From assembly GCA_965232455.1 (NCBI GenBank), contig OZ246981.1, forward strand, positions 5,456,001 through 5,520,000: a stretch of DNA of 64,000 bases. The letters run 5' to 3'. Below, one piece after another: positions 24,245 through 32,165 of this stretch. The notes beneath the pieces are model-generated. The model was not told where the DNA came from and searched no databases. It saw nothing but the letters and a program-made list of their open reading frames with translations. Within the stretch, counting starts at the first letter, position 1, and each line of letters opens with the position of its first letter. Source of the DNA: JBFGFX01 sp965232455. GTDB lineage: Bacteria; Pseudomonadota; Gammaproteobacteria; Steroidobacterales; Woeseiaceae. The translations under genes were made by a program, and so were the position numbers.

Positions 24245-25806
24245 GGATAGGCATCGACGTTGGCGGCACGCATACCGACGCCGTTCTACTGGACGGCGAT
24301 TCGATCGTGTCTTCAACCAAAGCACTTACTTCGGCGGACGTCACCACGGGCATCCTCGATGCGCTGGAAGTCGTGCTGCGTGACAGCGGAGAGCCGGTTT
24401 CGTCGATCGAGGCGGTCATGCTCGGCACGACGCAGTTTACGAACGCGGTCGTCGAACGCAGGGAACTGTCCGACGTGGCCGCCATCCGTATCGGGCTTCC
24501 GTCCGGCGACGGATTGCCGCCCAAGACCGGCTGGCCGGATGACATCGCGAACAGTCTGGGCGAGCACGTTTACCTGGTCAGGGGCGGGTATCTCTACGAC
24601 GGCTATCCGCTGGCCGAAATGGACGACAAGGAAGTTGACGCGATCGTTCGAGATATCAAGGCAAAAAAAATCACGTCTGTCGCAATTGCCTCCGCGTTTT
24701 CGCCGATGAATCCCGAACCCGAGATCGAAGTTGCGGCCAGAGTGCGGGCGTCAATCCCGAACGCGCGGATAACGATGTCACACAAGATCGGGCGGATCGG
24801 AATCCTCGAGCGGGAGAACGCGGCGATGCTCAACGCAGCATTGCTGGAGTTCTCCGATCGGGTCGTCTCGTCGTTTCGCGCCGCCCTGGATCAGCGACAG
24901 ATCGACTGCCGGTTTTTCGTCAGCCAGAACGACGGTACTCTGATGGACGCCGAATTCGTCCGTAACTATCCCGCGCTCACCTTCGCGTCCGGTCCCACGA
25001 ATTCCCTGCGCGGCGCGTGCAAGCTGACGGGCCTGGAGAACGCGATTGTCGTCGACATCGGCGGAACGACTTCCGATATCGGCGTCCTGCAGGACGGCTT
25101 TCCGCGGGAGTCGAACATCGTGATCGAGGTGGGCGGCATTCGCACGAACTTCCGGATGCCGGACATACTCGCAATCGGGCTTGGCGGCGGAAGCATCGTC
25201 GCCGACGGCGGCGAGGCGATCGGACCTCGATCCGTCGGTCATCGTTTGTTGACGGAGGGCCTGGTGTTCGGTGGCCAAACGCTGACGGCAACCGACGTTG
25301 TGGTTGCCGCCGGTGCAGTTAGGATCGGTGACGCGTCGAAGGCCGCCGGCGTCGAACGGGCCACGGTCGAAAAGGGCATCGAAACCATCCAGCGAATGCT
25401 TGATGAGAACATCGAGAAAATGAAGCCAAGCAGCAGGCCGCTGCCGGTTGTCCTGGTCGGCGGAGGCGCGGTCCTTGTTACAAAAAACCTCGACGCAGCC
25501 TCGGAGATGCTTCGCCCCGAGCATTCAGGCGTCGCCAACGCGATCGGCGCGGCGATCGCGCAAATCGGCGGTGAGGCGGAGCGACTGGTCAATTATCGCG
25601 AGCTGCCGCGCGAGGCTGCCGTCGAAAAGCTGAGCCGGGAAGCGAGAGACATCGCGGTGGCCGCGGGCGCCGACCGCGAAACAATCCGTATCGCCGATAT
25701 CGAAGAAACGAGCATTTCCTACATGACCGAAGGCACCACAAAATTGAGAGTAAAGGCGGTCGGTGACATTGCGGGCTTGTCAGGCCAAGCTGGAGCGGGA
25801 GCATGA
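24241..25806 (+). CDS. HyuA-like hydantoinase/oxoprolinase family protein
   Basis: 521 residues with a GTG start inside the permease stop. The N-terminus RIGIDVGGTHTDAVLLDGDS and the internal VDIGGTTSDIGVLQDGFPRE are the two phosphate-binding loops of the ASKHA fold in Hydantoinase_A. GLGGGSIVADGG follows. Family members use ATP to open hydantoin or oxoproline rings, usually with a HyuB partner. No HyuB gene is present here; the next gene encodes a DUF917 protein, a known alternative neighbour. It is cytoplasmic. Four-base overlaps on both sides mean the three products are made together. Confidence 0.87.
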   Translation: MRIGIDVGGTHTDAVLLDGDSIVSSTKALTSADVTTGILDALEVVLRDSGEPVSSIEAVMLGTTQFTNAVVERRELSDVAAIRIGLPSGDGLPPKTGWPDDIANSLGEHVYLVRGGYLYDGYPLAEMDDKEVDAIVRDIKAKKITSVAIASAFSPMNPEPEIEVAARVRASIPNARITMSHKIGRIGILERENAAMLNAALLEFSDRVVSSFRAALDQRQIDCRFFVSQNDGTLMDAEFVRNYPALTFASGPTNSLRGACKLTGLENAIVVDIGGTTSDIGVLQDGFPRESNIVIEVGGIRTNFRMPDILAIGLGGGSIVADGGEAIGPRSVGHRLLTEGLVFGGQTLTATDVVVAAGAVRIGDASKAAGVERATVEKGIETIQRMLDENIEKMKPSSRPLPVVLVGGGAVLVTKNLDAASEMLRPEHSGVANAIGAAIAQIGGEAERLVNYRELPREAAVEKLSREARDIAVAAGADRETIRIADIEETSISYMTEGTTKLRVKAVGDIAGLSGQAGAGA

Positions 25807-26909
25807 AACTGAGCGCAAGCGACCTGCCGGATCTCTCTTCCGGCGCGGTGTTTCTGGCCACCGGCGGCGGGGGTGATCCCTACGTTGCGCGGCTCGTTGC
25901 CGAAAAGGCGCTGGAGGCTTACGGGCCGGCCGACGTCCTTGACCCGGACGATTTGGACGATGAGGCGTACGTCGTGACCATCGGCGGCGTCGGCGCGCCC
26001 ACCGCGAGTCTCGAGTTGTTGCCCTCGCTGGGAGATGCGGGGCGGACCCTCGACGCGTTCCAGGAGCACGTCGGTCGCAAGGTCGACGCGGTGGTGTCCT
26101 TCGAGATTGGCGGCGGCAATTCGCTGATTCCGATCGTCGCGGCGGTCGAGCGCGGCATTCCGGTCGTCAACGGGGACGGCATGGGACGAGCGCTGCCGGA
26201 AGCGCAGATGATGACCTATCCGATCTCCGGCGTCCGACCGACCCCCGCGGTCGCGGCGGACTACGAGGGCAACATCGTCACGTTCTCGACGGAGTCGATA
26301 TTCAGCTACGAGCGCCAGATACGCAGCCTGGCGCTGGCCATGGGCGGCATGATTACGGCCTGCGAACACCCGATGACCGGAAAGCAGCTGAAGGCATCCA
26401 TAGTGCCGCGCACCCTTTCGTTTTCAATGCGGATCGGCCGCATCCTGCGCGAGTATCGTGGTAACGCCCACGCAATTTACGAACCGCTTCGAGATGCTTT
26501 TGCCGATTCCATCTACGGCGAGCTTCACCATCTATACAGCGGTAAAGTCATCGACAGCCAACGAAAGATCAGCGGTGGATTCGACATTGGCGAGACCACG
26601 ATAGAGTCGTTTGACCGCGATCTGCCGCCTCTCACGATCGATATCAAGAACGAATATCTCGTTGCGCGCATGGGGAAAAACATCATCGCGTCGGTGCCGG
26701 ACCTGATTTCGGTCCTGGATTTCGAGACCTCGACGCCGATCAATGCCGAGCGGCTCCGTTACGGGCAGCGCGTGTCCGTTTTCGGTGTCGGCTGTCCGGA
26801 CTATTACCGCACAGACGACGCGCTCGCCGTCGTGGCGCCGCGGTGTTTCGGTTTCGACTTCGACTACGTCCCGATCGAGGACTTGAACGGCGGTCGAACG
26901 CGGTCATGA
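25803..26909 (+). CDS. DUF917 (S-methyl-thiohydantoin desulfurase-like) protein
   Basis: 368 residues, ATG overlapping the HyuA-like stop (ATGA). DUF917 signatures: FLATGGGGDPYVARLVAEKA near the start, VVSFEIGGGNSLIPI, VVNGDGMGRALPEAQMMTYP and the late FGVGCPDYYRTDDAL. Pfam now links this domain to S-methyl-thiohydantoin desulfurase, which fits a pathway for hydantoin or thiohydantoin rings. Together with the NCS1 permease and HyuA-like protein it forms a transport plus ring-opening unit. The true substrate cannot be read from sequence. A 70-base gap separates it from the DadA-like gene. Confidence 0.85.
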   Translation: MKLSASDLPDLSSGAVFLATGGGGDPYVARLVAEKALEAYGPADVLDPDDLDDEAYVVTIGGVGAPTASLELLPSLGDAGRTLDAFQEHVGRKVDAVVSFEIGGGNSLIPIVAAVERGIPVVNGDGMGRALPEAQMMTYPISGVRPTPAVAADYEGNIVTFSTESIFSYERQIRSLALAMGGMITACEHPMTGKQLKASIVPRTLSFSMRIGRILREYRGNAHAIYEPLRDAFADSIYGELHHLYSGKVIDSQRKISGGFDIGETTIESFDRDLPPLTIDIKNEYLVARMGKNIIASVPDLISVLDFETSTPINAERLRYGQRVSVFGVGCPDYYRTDDALAVVAPRCFGFDFDYVPIEDLNGGRTRS

Positions 26910-26979
26910 ACGTATCGACGGCGGCGCGCGGTCACCACGGGCCGGCGAGAGCGGACAGCGGTCGCGGCAGGTTCTAGGT

Positions 26980-28197
26980 ATGCACGTTGCCGTTCTCGGC
27001 GCCGGCGTCACCGGCGCAACAACCGCGTATTACCTCGCCGAACTCGGCCACACCGTCACGGTGTTCGATCGAGCGTCCAGTGTGGCGGCCGCGACGAGCC
27101 ACGCAAACGGGGGGCAGCTGTCGTACAGCTACACGGATTCGCTCGCCCGCCCGGAGTTCATCCCGCGGATCCCTTCGCTTCTTCTCGGTTTCGATCCGGC
27201 GATACATATCGGCGTATACCGCAACCTGTATCTTGCGCGCTGGGGTCTCGATTTCCTTGCGCAATGTACGGCAAGGAAGTCGCGCGAAAACACGTTGGCC
27301 GTATTGAAAATCGCCCTGCGGTCGGCGGAGTTACTCGACGAGTTGCAAGGCAAAGTTGATCTGGATTTCTCCTACCGCGCGGCCGGCAAGCTTGTCGTGC
27401 TGGCCGATGCGGGAGAGGTGGCGGGTGCGAGAAAGCGGAGTGAGCTAAAGCGGAGACACGGTTGTGAAACCGAGATTCTCGGCTACGACGAGGCAGTAGT
27501 ACTGGAGCCCGCATTGGAAGCCATGCGTCAGAAGTTCGCGGCGGCGGTCTATTCGGAATCGGACCAGGTCGGCGATGCGAGGGCATTTTCCGTTGGGCTG
27601 CTCAACTGGCTGGGAAACAATCGGGACGTCACGCTGCGCTTGGGTGAAGATGTAAAATCAATCGAGGTCAAAGACCGTCGATTGCGAGGTTTGCAGACCG
27701 ACCGGGAGTGCGTCGGCATCGATGCGGCGGTTGTGTGCCTGGGGCCGTGGAGTTCGAGCTTGCTGAAGCCCGTCGGCGTCGATCCGAGAATCTATCCGGT
27801 TCGTGGTTACAGCGTCACACTGCCGCGCGGCAGACAGGCGCCCGTCCTGAGCGTTACCAATCTGGAGCATCGCATCGTATTCAGCGTGCTCAACGATCAG
27901 GTGCGTATTGCGGGCTTCGCCGACTTTGTTGCTTACGAAACGAACAAGGACGAAAAACGTCTGGCGAAAATGCTCGACATCGCGGAACGCGTCGCCCCCG
28001 AGGCCGCCGATTTCCGCGCCAGCGAAAAATACCCCTGGGGCGGTTTTCGTCCGGTAACTCCCAGCAGTCGACCGGTCGTCGGGGCAACGAAGATCCGCGG
28101 TCTGTATTTGAATACGGGGCACGGGGTGCTGGGGTGGACACTCGCCTGTGCGACCGGGCACGATGTTGCGCAATCGCTGTCAGAGAGTTCGAGTTGA
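26980..28197 (+). CDS. dadA: D-amino-acid dehydrogenase-like FAD oxidoreductase
   Basis: 405 residues of the DAO/DadA family. It begins MHVAVLGAGVTGATTAYYLA (FAD-binding GxGxxG), followed by the DadA-specific ATSHANGGQLSYSYTDSLAR. The late FAD segment is GVLGWTLACATGHDVAQSL. It would oxidatively deaminate D-amino acids to 2-oxo acids, passing electrons to the respiratory chain. The next gene encodes a D-aminoacylase that would release free D-amino acids, so the pair makes sense together. The symbol is given for family; substrate preference is unknown. No strong ribosome site was seen. Confidence 0.82.
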   Translation: MHVAVLGAGVTGATTAYYLAELGHTVTVFDRASSVAAATSHANGGQLSYSYTDSLARPEFIPRIPSLLLGFDPAIHIGVYRNLYLARWGLDFLAQCTARKSRENTLAVLKIALRSAELLDELQGKVDLDFSYRAAGKLVVLADAGEVAGARKRSELKRRHGCETEILGYDEAVVLEPALEAMRQKFAAAVYSESDQVGDARAFSVGLLNWLGNNRDVTLRLGEDVKSIEVKDRRLRGLQTDRECVGIDAAVVCLGPWSSSLLKPVGVDPRIYPVRGYSVTLPRGRQAPVLSVTNLEHRIVFSVLNDQVRIAGFADFVAYETNKDEKRLAKMLDIAERVAPEAADFRASEKYPWGGFRPVTPSSRPVVGATKIRGLYLNTGHGVLGWTLACATGHDVAQSLSESSS

Positions 28198-28213
28198 ATT
28201 GCCGAGGTCATCA

Positions 28214-29812
28214 ATGAAGAGTTTGGGATCCTGTCGACACGTCAAACGCCCGGGTGGACTGAGCCTGTTGTTCGGCGTTTTCGCGTTTATGGGGTGCAGT
28301 GAAGCGCCGGTCACGCGGTACGACATGCTGATCGTAGGCGATACGGTCTACGACGGTTCCGGCTCACTGCCCAGAGCGGCAAATATCGGCGTGATAGGCG
28401 GACGGATCGTCACGCTGGACGCCGCCGCGGACGCGCAGGCCGATACGCGCATAGACGCTCGCGGCTATGTGGTGTCGCCGGGATTTATCGATCCGCATAC
28501 GCACGCGCTGGACGATCTCAAGGAACCCGAATCCAGGGTCAATGCAAACTACCTGATGCAGGGCGTAACGACCGTGATTGTCGGCAACGACGGAGGTGGC
28601 GTGCCGGATTTTGCGGCGACTCTGTCGCGCATGCGCGAACAGGGTATCGGTACCAACGTCGGGTTTTTCGCAGGCCACGGCGATATCCGTGAAACGGTGA
28701 TGGGCCTGGAGGATCGGGCGCCGTCCGACGACGAACTCCAGGACATGCGAGATCGGGTCGAGCAACAGATGCGCGCGGGCGCACTCGGTCTTTCGACGGG
28801 GCTTTATTACACGCCGGGCAGTTACGCGGACACCGCAGAGGTTGTCGAACTCGCAAAAGTGGCGGCTGGATTCGGCGGTATCTACGACTCGCACATGCGT
28901 GACGAAAGCTCTTATTCGATCGGACTGCTTGGCGCTATTGAAGAAGTGATCGCCATTGCGGAAGAAGCGGAAATACCTGCGCACATTGCACATTTAAAAG
29001 CGCTGGGCCGGGACGTGTGGGGACAGAGTGGTGACGTCATCGCGCTGATCGAGGAGGCTCGTGAGCGCGGTCTGGAAATCACCGCCGACCAGTACCCGTA
29101 TCGGGCGTCGGGGACGCGGTTCCGGGCCGCGCTGATACCCGCCTGGGTGCGCGCGGACTCGAGGGAGGCGATGTTCGACCGTATCGCGAATCCCGATCTT
29201 GAGGAGAGAATTCGCGAAGAGATGGAGGCAAACCTCTGGCGTCGCGGTGGCGCCGATTCCATGCTGGTGACGGCGGCGGACAGCGAGTGGCAGGGTAGGA
29301 CTCTGGCCGAGATTGCCGCGGAACTGGACGTGGAGCCGGTTGATGCGGCGGTGGAAGTCGTGCGCGGCGGCGACCCGTCCATCGCGTCTTTTAATATGAA
29401 CCCCGATGATATTCACGCGATCGCGATACAGGACTGGGTGATGACGGGTTCCGACGGGTCCGCCGGGCATCCGAGGAAATACGCGAGTTATCCCACCGTT
29501 TATCAAGACTTCGTGATCGATGCGAAACTGTTTTCCGTCGCGAGGTTCGTCCACCGCAGCTCGGGACTCGTCGCGGATACCCTGAGGCTCTGCGACCGCG
29601 GCTATCTGCGCGAAGGCCGAAAGGCGGACATCGTCATCCTGGATCTCGACAACTATCGGCCGGTTGCCGACTTTCAGAACCCTGAAGCGCTGTCGACCGG
29701 TGTCGTCCATGCATTTGTCAACGGCGAGTCGACCGTCGAAAACGGCGAGCTGAGCGGGAGAACGGCGGGCGAGGTCATCGATCGGCAGACGTTGAGCTGC
29801 CCGGATAGCTAG
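28214..29812 (+). CDS. N-acyl-D-amino-acid deacylase (D-aminoacylase), lipoprotein
   Basis: 532 residues from ATG 28214 with GAGG six bases before. A lipoprotein signal ends FAFMGC. The D-aminoacylase pattern follows: YVVSPGFIDPHTHALDD with the metal-binding HxH, GALGLSTGLYYTPGSYADTA, YDSHMRDES, IPAHIAHLKALG, ADQYPYRASGT and MTGSDGSAGHPRKYASYPTV. It removes an N-acyl group from D-amino acids, at the membrane on the periplasmic side. It sits 16 bases after the dadA-like gene and before an AraC regulator, so the operon turns N-acyl-D-amino acids into oxo acids. Dipeptidase-like activity is an alternative. Confidence 0.87.
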   Translation: MKSLGSCRHVKRPGGLSLLFGVFAFMGCSEAPVTRYDMLIVGDTVYDGSGSLPRAANIGVIGGRIVTLDAAADAQADTRIDARGYVVSPGFIDPHTHALDDLKEPESRVNANYLMQGVTTVIVGNDGGGVPDFAATLSRMREQGIGTNVGFFAGHGDIRETVMGLEDRAPSDDELQDMRDRVEQQMRAGALGLSTGLYYTPGSYADTAEVVELAKVAAGFGGIYDSHMRDESSYSIGLLGAIEEVIAIAEEAEIPAHIAHLKALGRDVWGQSGDVIALIEEARERGLEITADQYPYRASGTRFRAALIPAWVRADSREAMFDRIANPDLEERIREEMEANLWRRGGADSMLVTAADSEWQGRTLAEIAAELDVEPVDAAVEVVRGGDPSIASFNMNPDDIHAIAIQDWVMTGSDGSAGHPRKYASYPTVYQDFVIDAKLFSVARFVHRSSGLVADTLRLCDRGYLREGRKADIVILDLDNYRPVADFQNPEALSTGVVHAFVNGESTVENGELSGRTAGEVIDRQTLSCPDS

Positions 29813-29835
29813 GTGTCGGCAAAGGTGCTTCAAGC

Positions 29836-30696
29836 GTGACCATGAGTTCGGATCACAGGTGTCGGGTGCTGGGCTCACCCTGGGCCGGCGTTTACGGCAC
29901 TTACATCCGGAGTTCGCGTCATTACGGAAAACACTGGCACTCGACGTTCGGCCTTGGCCTCCTGGTGCAAGGAGCGCAGAGCTCTGCCAGCGGACGCGGC
30001 AACGTCGATGCCTACGCCGGTGACCTGATTGCGACCAATCCGGGCGAAGTGCATGACGGCCGCCCGCTCGGCGGTGATTCGCGCCACTGGCGAATGGTTT
30101 ACGTCGACCCGGACGTCATGGCGTCCATGAGTGGTGAGCCGGAACTTGATGCATCCGACGTGGAAATCGTGAGCCCGGTGTTTCGGGACGCGACGCTGCG
30201 TGGTTCCCTGCAGCGACTCTTGCGCCGGATCGAGACCTGGAGCGTTCAGAGCCGGTCCAGCCCGGCCGACGTGTTGGCGTGCGAAGAATCACTGGTGCAA
30301 ACCACCGCGCTGCTGCTGGCGCGCCATGGTACGCGGTCCCCTGCTTGCGAGTCGGCAGGGGACGTAAAGCGGGTACGTGATCGACTCGCCGATTCCCTGC
30401 TGGACCCGCCGTCCCTCGGTGAACTGGCGGCGACGGTCGGGCTGAGCAAGTACCAATTGATACGGCAGTTTAAAAGGACTTATCGACTGCCGCCCTACAC
30501 ATGGCTGATGGTTCAGCGAGCCGAACTTGCGCGGAATCTCATCCAGAAGGGATCGGGTCTCGCGGAGGCGGCGGCGTCATGCGGATTTGCCGATCAAAGC
30601 CACATGACGCGTATCTTCGCCCGCCACTTCGGATTCACGCCCGGTAGCTGGCTGAAAGCCGCCGGACGCACGAATCCCGTTAGCAGCCAGGCGTAA
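29836..30696 (+). CDS. AraC-family regulator of the D-amino-acid operon
   Basis: 286 residues with a GTG start (AAAGG ten bases upstream; ATG 29842 is an alternative). The N-terminal half is an AraC_binding cupin (HYGKHWHSTFGLGLLVQGAQ, DLIATNPGEVHDG). The C-terminal half carries the two helix-turn-helices: PSLGELAATVGLSKYQLIRQ with FKRTYRLPPYTWL, then LAEAAASCGFADQSHMTRIF ending FGFTPGSWLKA. It lies 23 bases after the D-aminoacylase gene on the same strand, so it is probably part of and regulator of that operon. The effector might be a D-amino acid or its derivative. Confidence 0.88.
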   Translation: MTMSSDHRCRVLGSPWAGVYGTYIRSSRHYGKHWHSTFGLGLLVQGAQSSASGRGNVDAYAGDLIATNPGEVHDGRPLGGDSRHWRMVYVDPDVMASMSGEPELDASDVEIVSPVFRDATLRGSLQRLLRRIETWSVQSRSSPADVLACEESLVQTTALLLARHGTRSPACESAGDVKRVRDRLADSLLDPPSLGELAATVGLSKYQLIRQFKRTYRLPPYTWLMVQRAELARNLIQKGSGLAEAAASCGFADQSHMTRIFARHFGFTPGSWLKAAGRTNPVSSQA

Positions 30697-30767
30697 AACG
30701 CCCTTTTCACTACACGCAATATCGTTCAAGACGCGCGGCCTCACGCGAACGATACTGCGCCGACGGA

Positions 30768-31649
30768 TTGACCTCGTCTGTGGAAGGGAGCACCGAACCC
30801 ATTAGCGAAAGATACGTACACGGTTATCGCGGTAGGGAAAATGCACGTCTGCGAGATCAGGCTGAAACCCTGGTCGATTTGTTGCACTCTGGCACCGCGT
30901 ATCCGGCCGGCAGCCGGGTGCTCGAGGCCGGCTGTGGCGTCGGCGCCCAGACGATTGCATTGTCGCAGGGAAGTCCGGACGCCCGATTCACGTCGGTCGA
31001 TATCTCTGCCGATTCGCTTCTCGAGGCGGAGCGACGCGCCGACAGGGCAGGCGCCGACAACGTCGAGTTTCTGCAAGCCGATGTTTTCGCGTTGCCTTTC
31101 GGCCGCGAGTCTTTTGACCACGTTTTCGTTTGTTTCGTTCTGGAGCACCTTGATCGGCCCGTCGAGGCGCTCGCATCCCTGCGCCATTTGCTCAGGCCCG
31201 GAGGAACGATCACCGTCATCGAAGGCGATCACGGTTCGGCGTACTTCTATCCCGACAGCCGGGCCGCCAGTTCCGTCATACAATGCCAGATCGAGCTGCA
31301 GCGAAGGGCCGGCGGCAATGCGTTGATCGGCCGACAGCTCTTCCCTTTGCTGAGGAGCGCGGGGTTTGCTGCGGTCGGGGTCTCCCCAAGAACGGTTTAC
31401 GTCGACTCGAGCCGACCTGAACTCGTCGAGGGGTTCACGAGGAGGACGTTTACCGGAATGATTGAGGGGGTTCGTGATTCTGCTATATCGGCGGGGCTCA
31501 TCGAACCGCGAGCGTTCGATGCGGGTGTTCGCGGGTTGCTCAGAACCACCGAAACCGATGGCGTGTTCTGTTACACGTTTTTTAAGGGGATCGGCGATTG
31601 TCCGGCGAGTCTGTCGGCCGGCGAAGGACGAGATGCCGCGTTAAAATAG
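30768..31649 (+). CDS. SAM-dependent methyltransferase, UbiE-like
   Basis: 293 residues from TTG 30768; GTG 30780 is an alternative start. Motif I is RVLEAGCGVGAQTIALSQ. The strand end SVDISADSL, the acidic VEFLQADVFALPF and the LRPGGTITVIEGDHGSAYFY segment follow as in class I methyltransferases of the UbiE/Coq5 clan. The C-terminal 100 residues (GGNALIGRQLFPLL, FTRRTFTGMIEGVRD) resemble small-molecule or arsenite-type relatives but carry no Cys set for arsenic. It is cytoplasmic. It lies after the AraC gene and may or may not be in the same transcript. Confidence 0.8.
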   Translation: MTSSVEGSTEPISERYVHGYRGRENARLRDQAETLVDLLHSGTAYPAGSRVLEAGCGVGAQTIALSQGSPDARFTSVDISADSLLEAERRADRAGADNVEFLQADVFALPFGRESFDHVFVCFVLEHLDRPVEALASLRHLLRPGGTITVIEGDHGSAYFYPDSRAASSVIQCQIELQRRAGGNALIGRQLFPLLRSAGFAAVGVSPRTVYVDSSRPELVEGFTRRTFTGMIEGVRDSAISAGLIEPRAFDAGVRGLLRTTETDGVFCYTFFKGIGDCPASLSAGEGRDAALK

Positions 31650-31660
31650 TATTTTGAGTT

Positions 31661-32080
31661 ATGGACAAGTTCACTCGAATCTACTCGGCGATACTGGTCG
31701 CGGGCGTGGTTGTCGTATCTTTCTGGGTGCTTTACGAGAGCCCGGACGTGTCGAGGCTCAATGGCTTGCTGTCGGAAAACGCCGCTCTCGCCGCCTACCC
31801 CTACCGGTTTCGCGTGCTCGGGCTCGAAGACGGCGTGGCGACGATGAGCACGCCGCGGTCGGCGGATTTTCCGGCGCACAGGGCGCTGGCCATCCTCCAC
31901 CCGGCGTTGCGAAACCAGCCGCCGGACTCACCGGCAATGCTCGATGCGCAACGGGAAATGGCTCGCATGCAGGGGATAGCGCGCGGCATCGTGGCCGGTT
32001 CCGGCGACGTCGATCGAGTCGTGTGGAAACTCGATGAGAACTGGCTGCGCGCTCAGGGCATCGACCCGGGACGTCTATAG
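31661..32080 (+). CDS. Unknown membrane-anchored small protein
   Basis: 139 residues. An N-terminal hydrophobic helix (YSAILVAGVVVVSFWVLYES) would anchor the protein with the rest outside the cytoplasm. The remainder is mixed charged without Cys or recognisable motif (LGLEDGVATMSTPRSADFPA, LDAQREMARMQGIARGIVAG). It starts 11 bases after the methyltransferase stop on the same strand. I saw no strong ribosome site. I do not recognise the family. Confidence 0.6.
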   Translation: MDKFTRIYSAILVAGVVVVSFWVLYESPDVSRLNGLLSENAALAAYPYRFRVLGLEDGVATMSTPRSADFPAHRALAILHPALRNQPPDSPAMLDAQREMARMQGIARGIVAGSGDVDRVVWKLDENWLRAQGIDPGRL

Positions 32081-32118
32081 CGCCGAAGCCGCCGAGGGGC
32101 TTACGGTCGAAACGCACA

Positions 32119-32138
32119 AGGGCGCCCGAAGGCGCCCT
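32119..32138. terminator. Hairpin between convergent genes
   Basis: AGGGCGCC-CGAA-GGCGCCCT: an eight-base perfect stem with a tetraloop, between the ends of the small membrane protein gene and the minus-strand PQQ dehydrogenase gene. It lacks a U-run, so termination is inferred from position. Confidence 0.45.
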
Positions 32139-32165
32139 CATGCCATCCTGTTTTGAAACGTCGGA

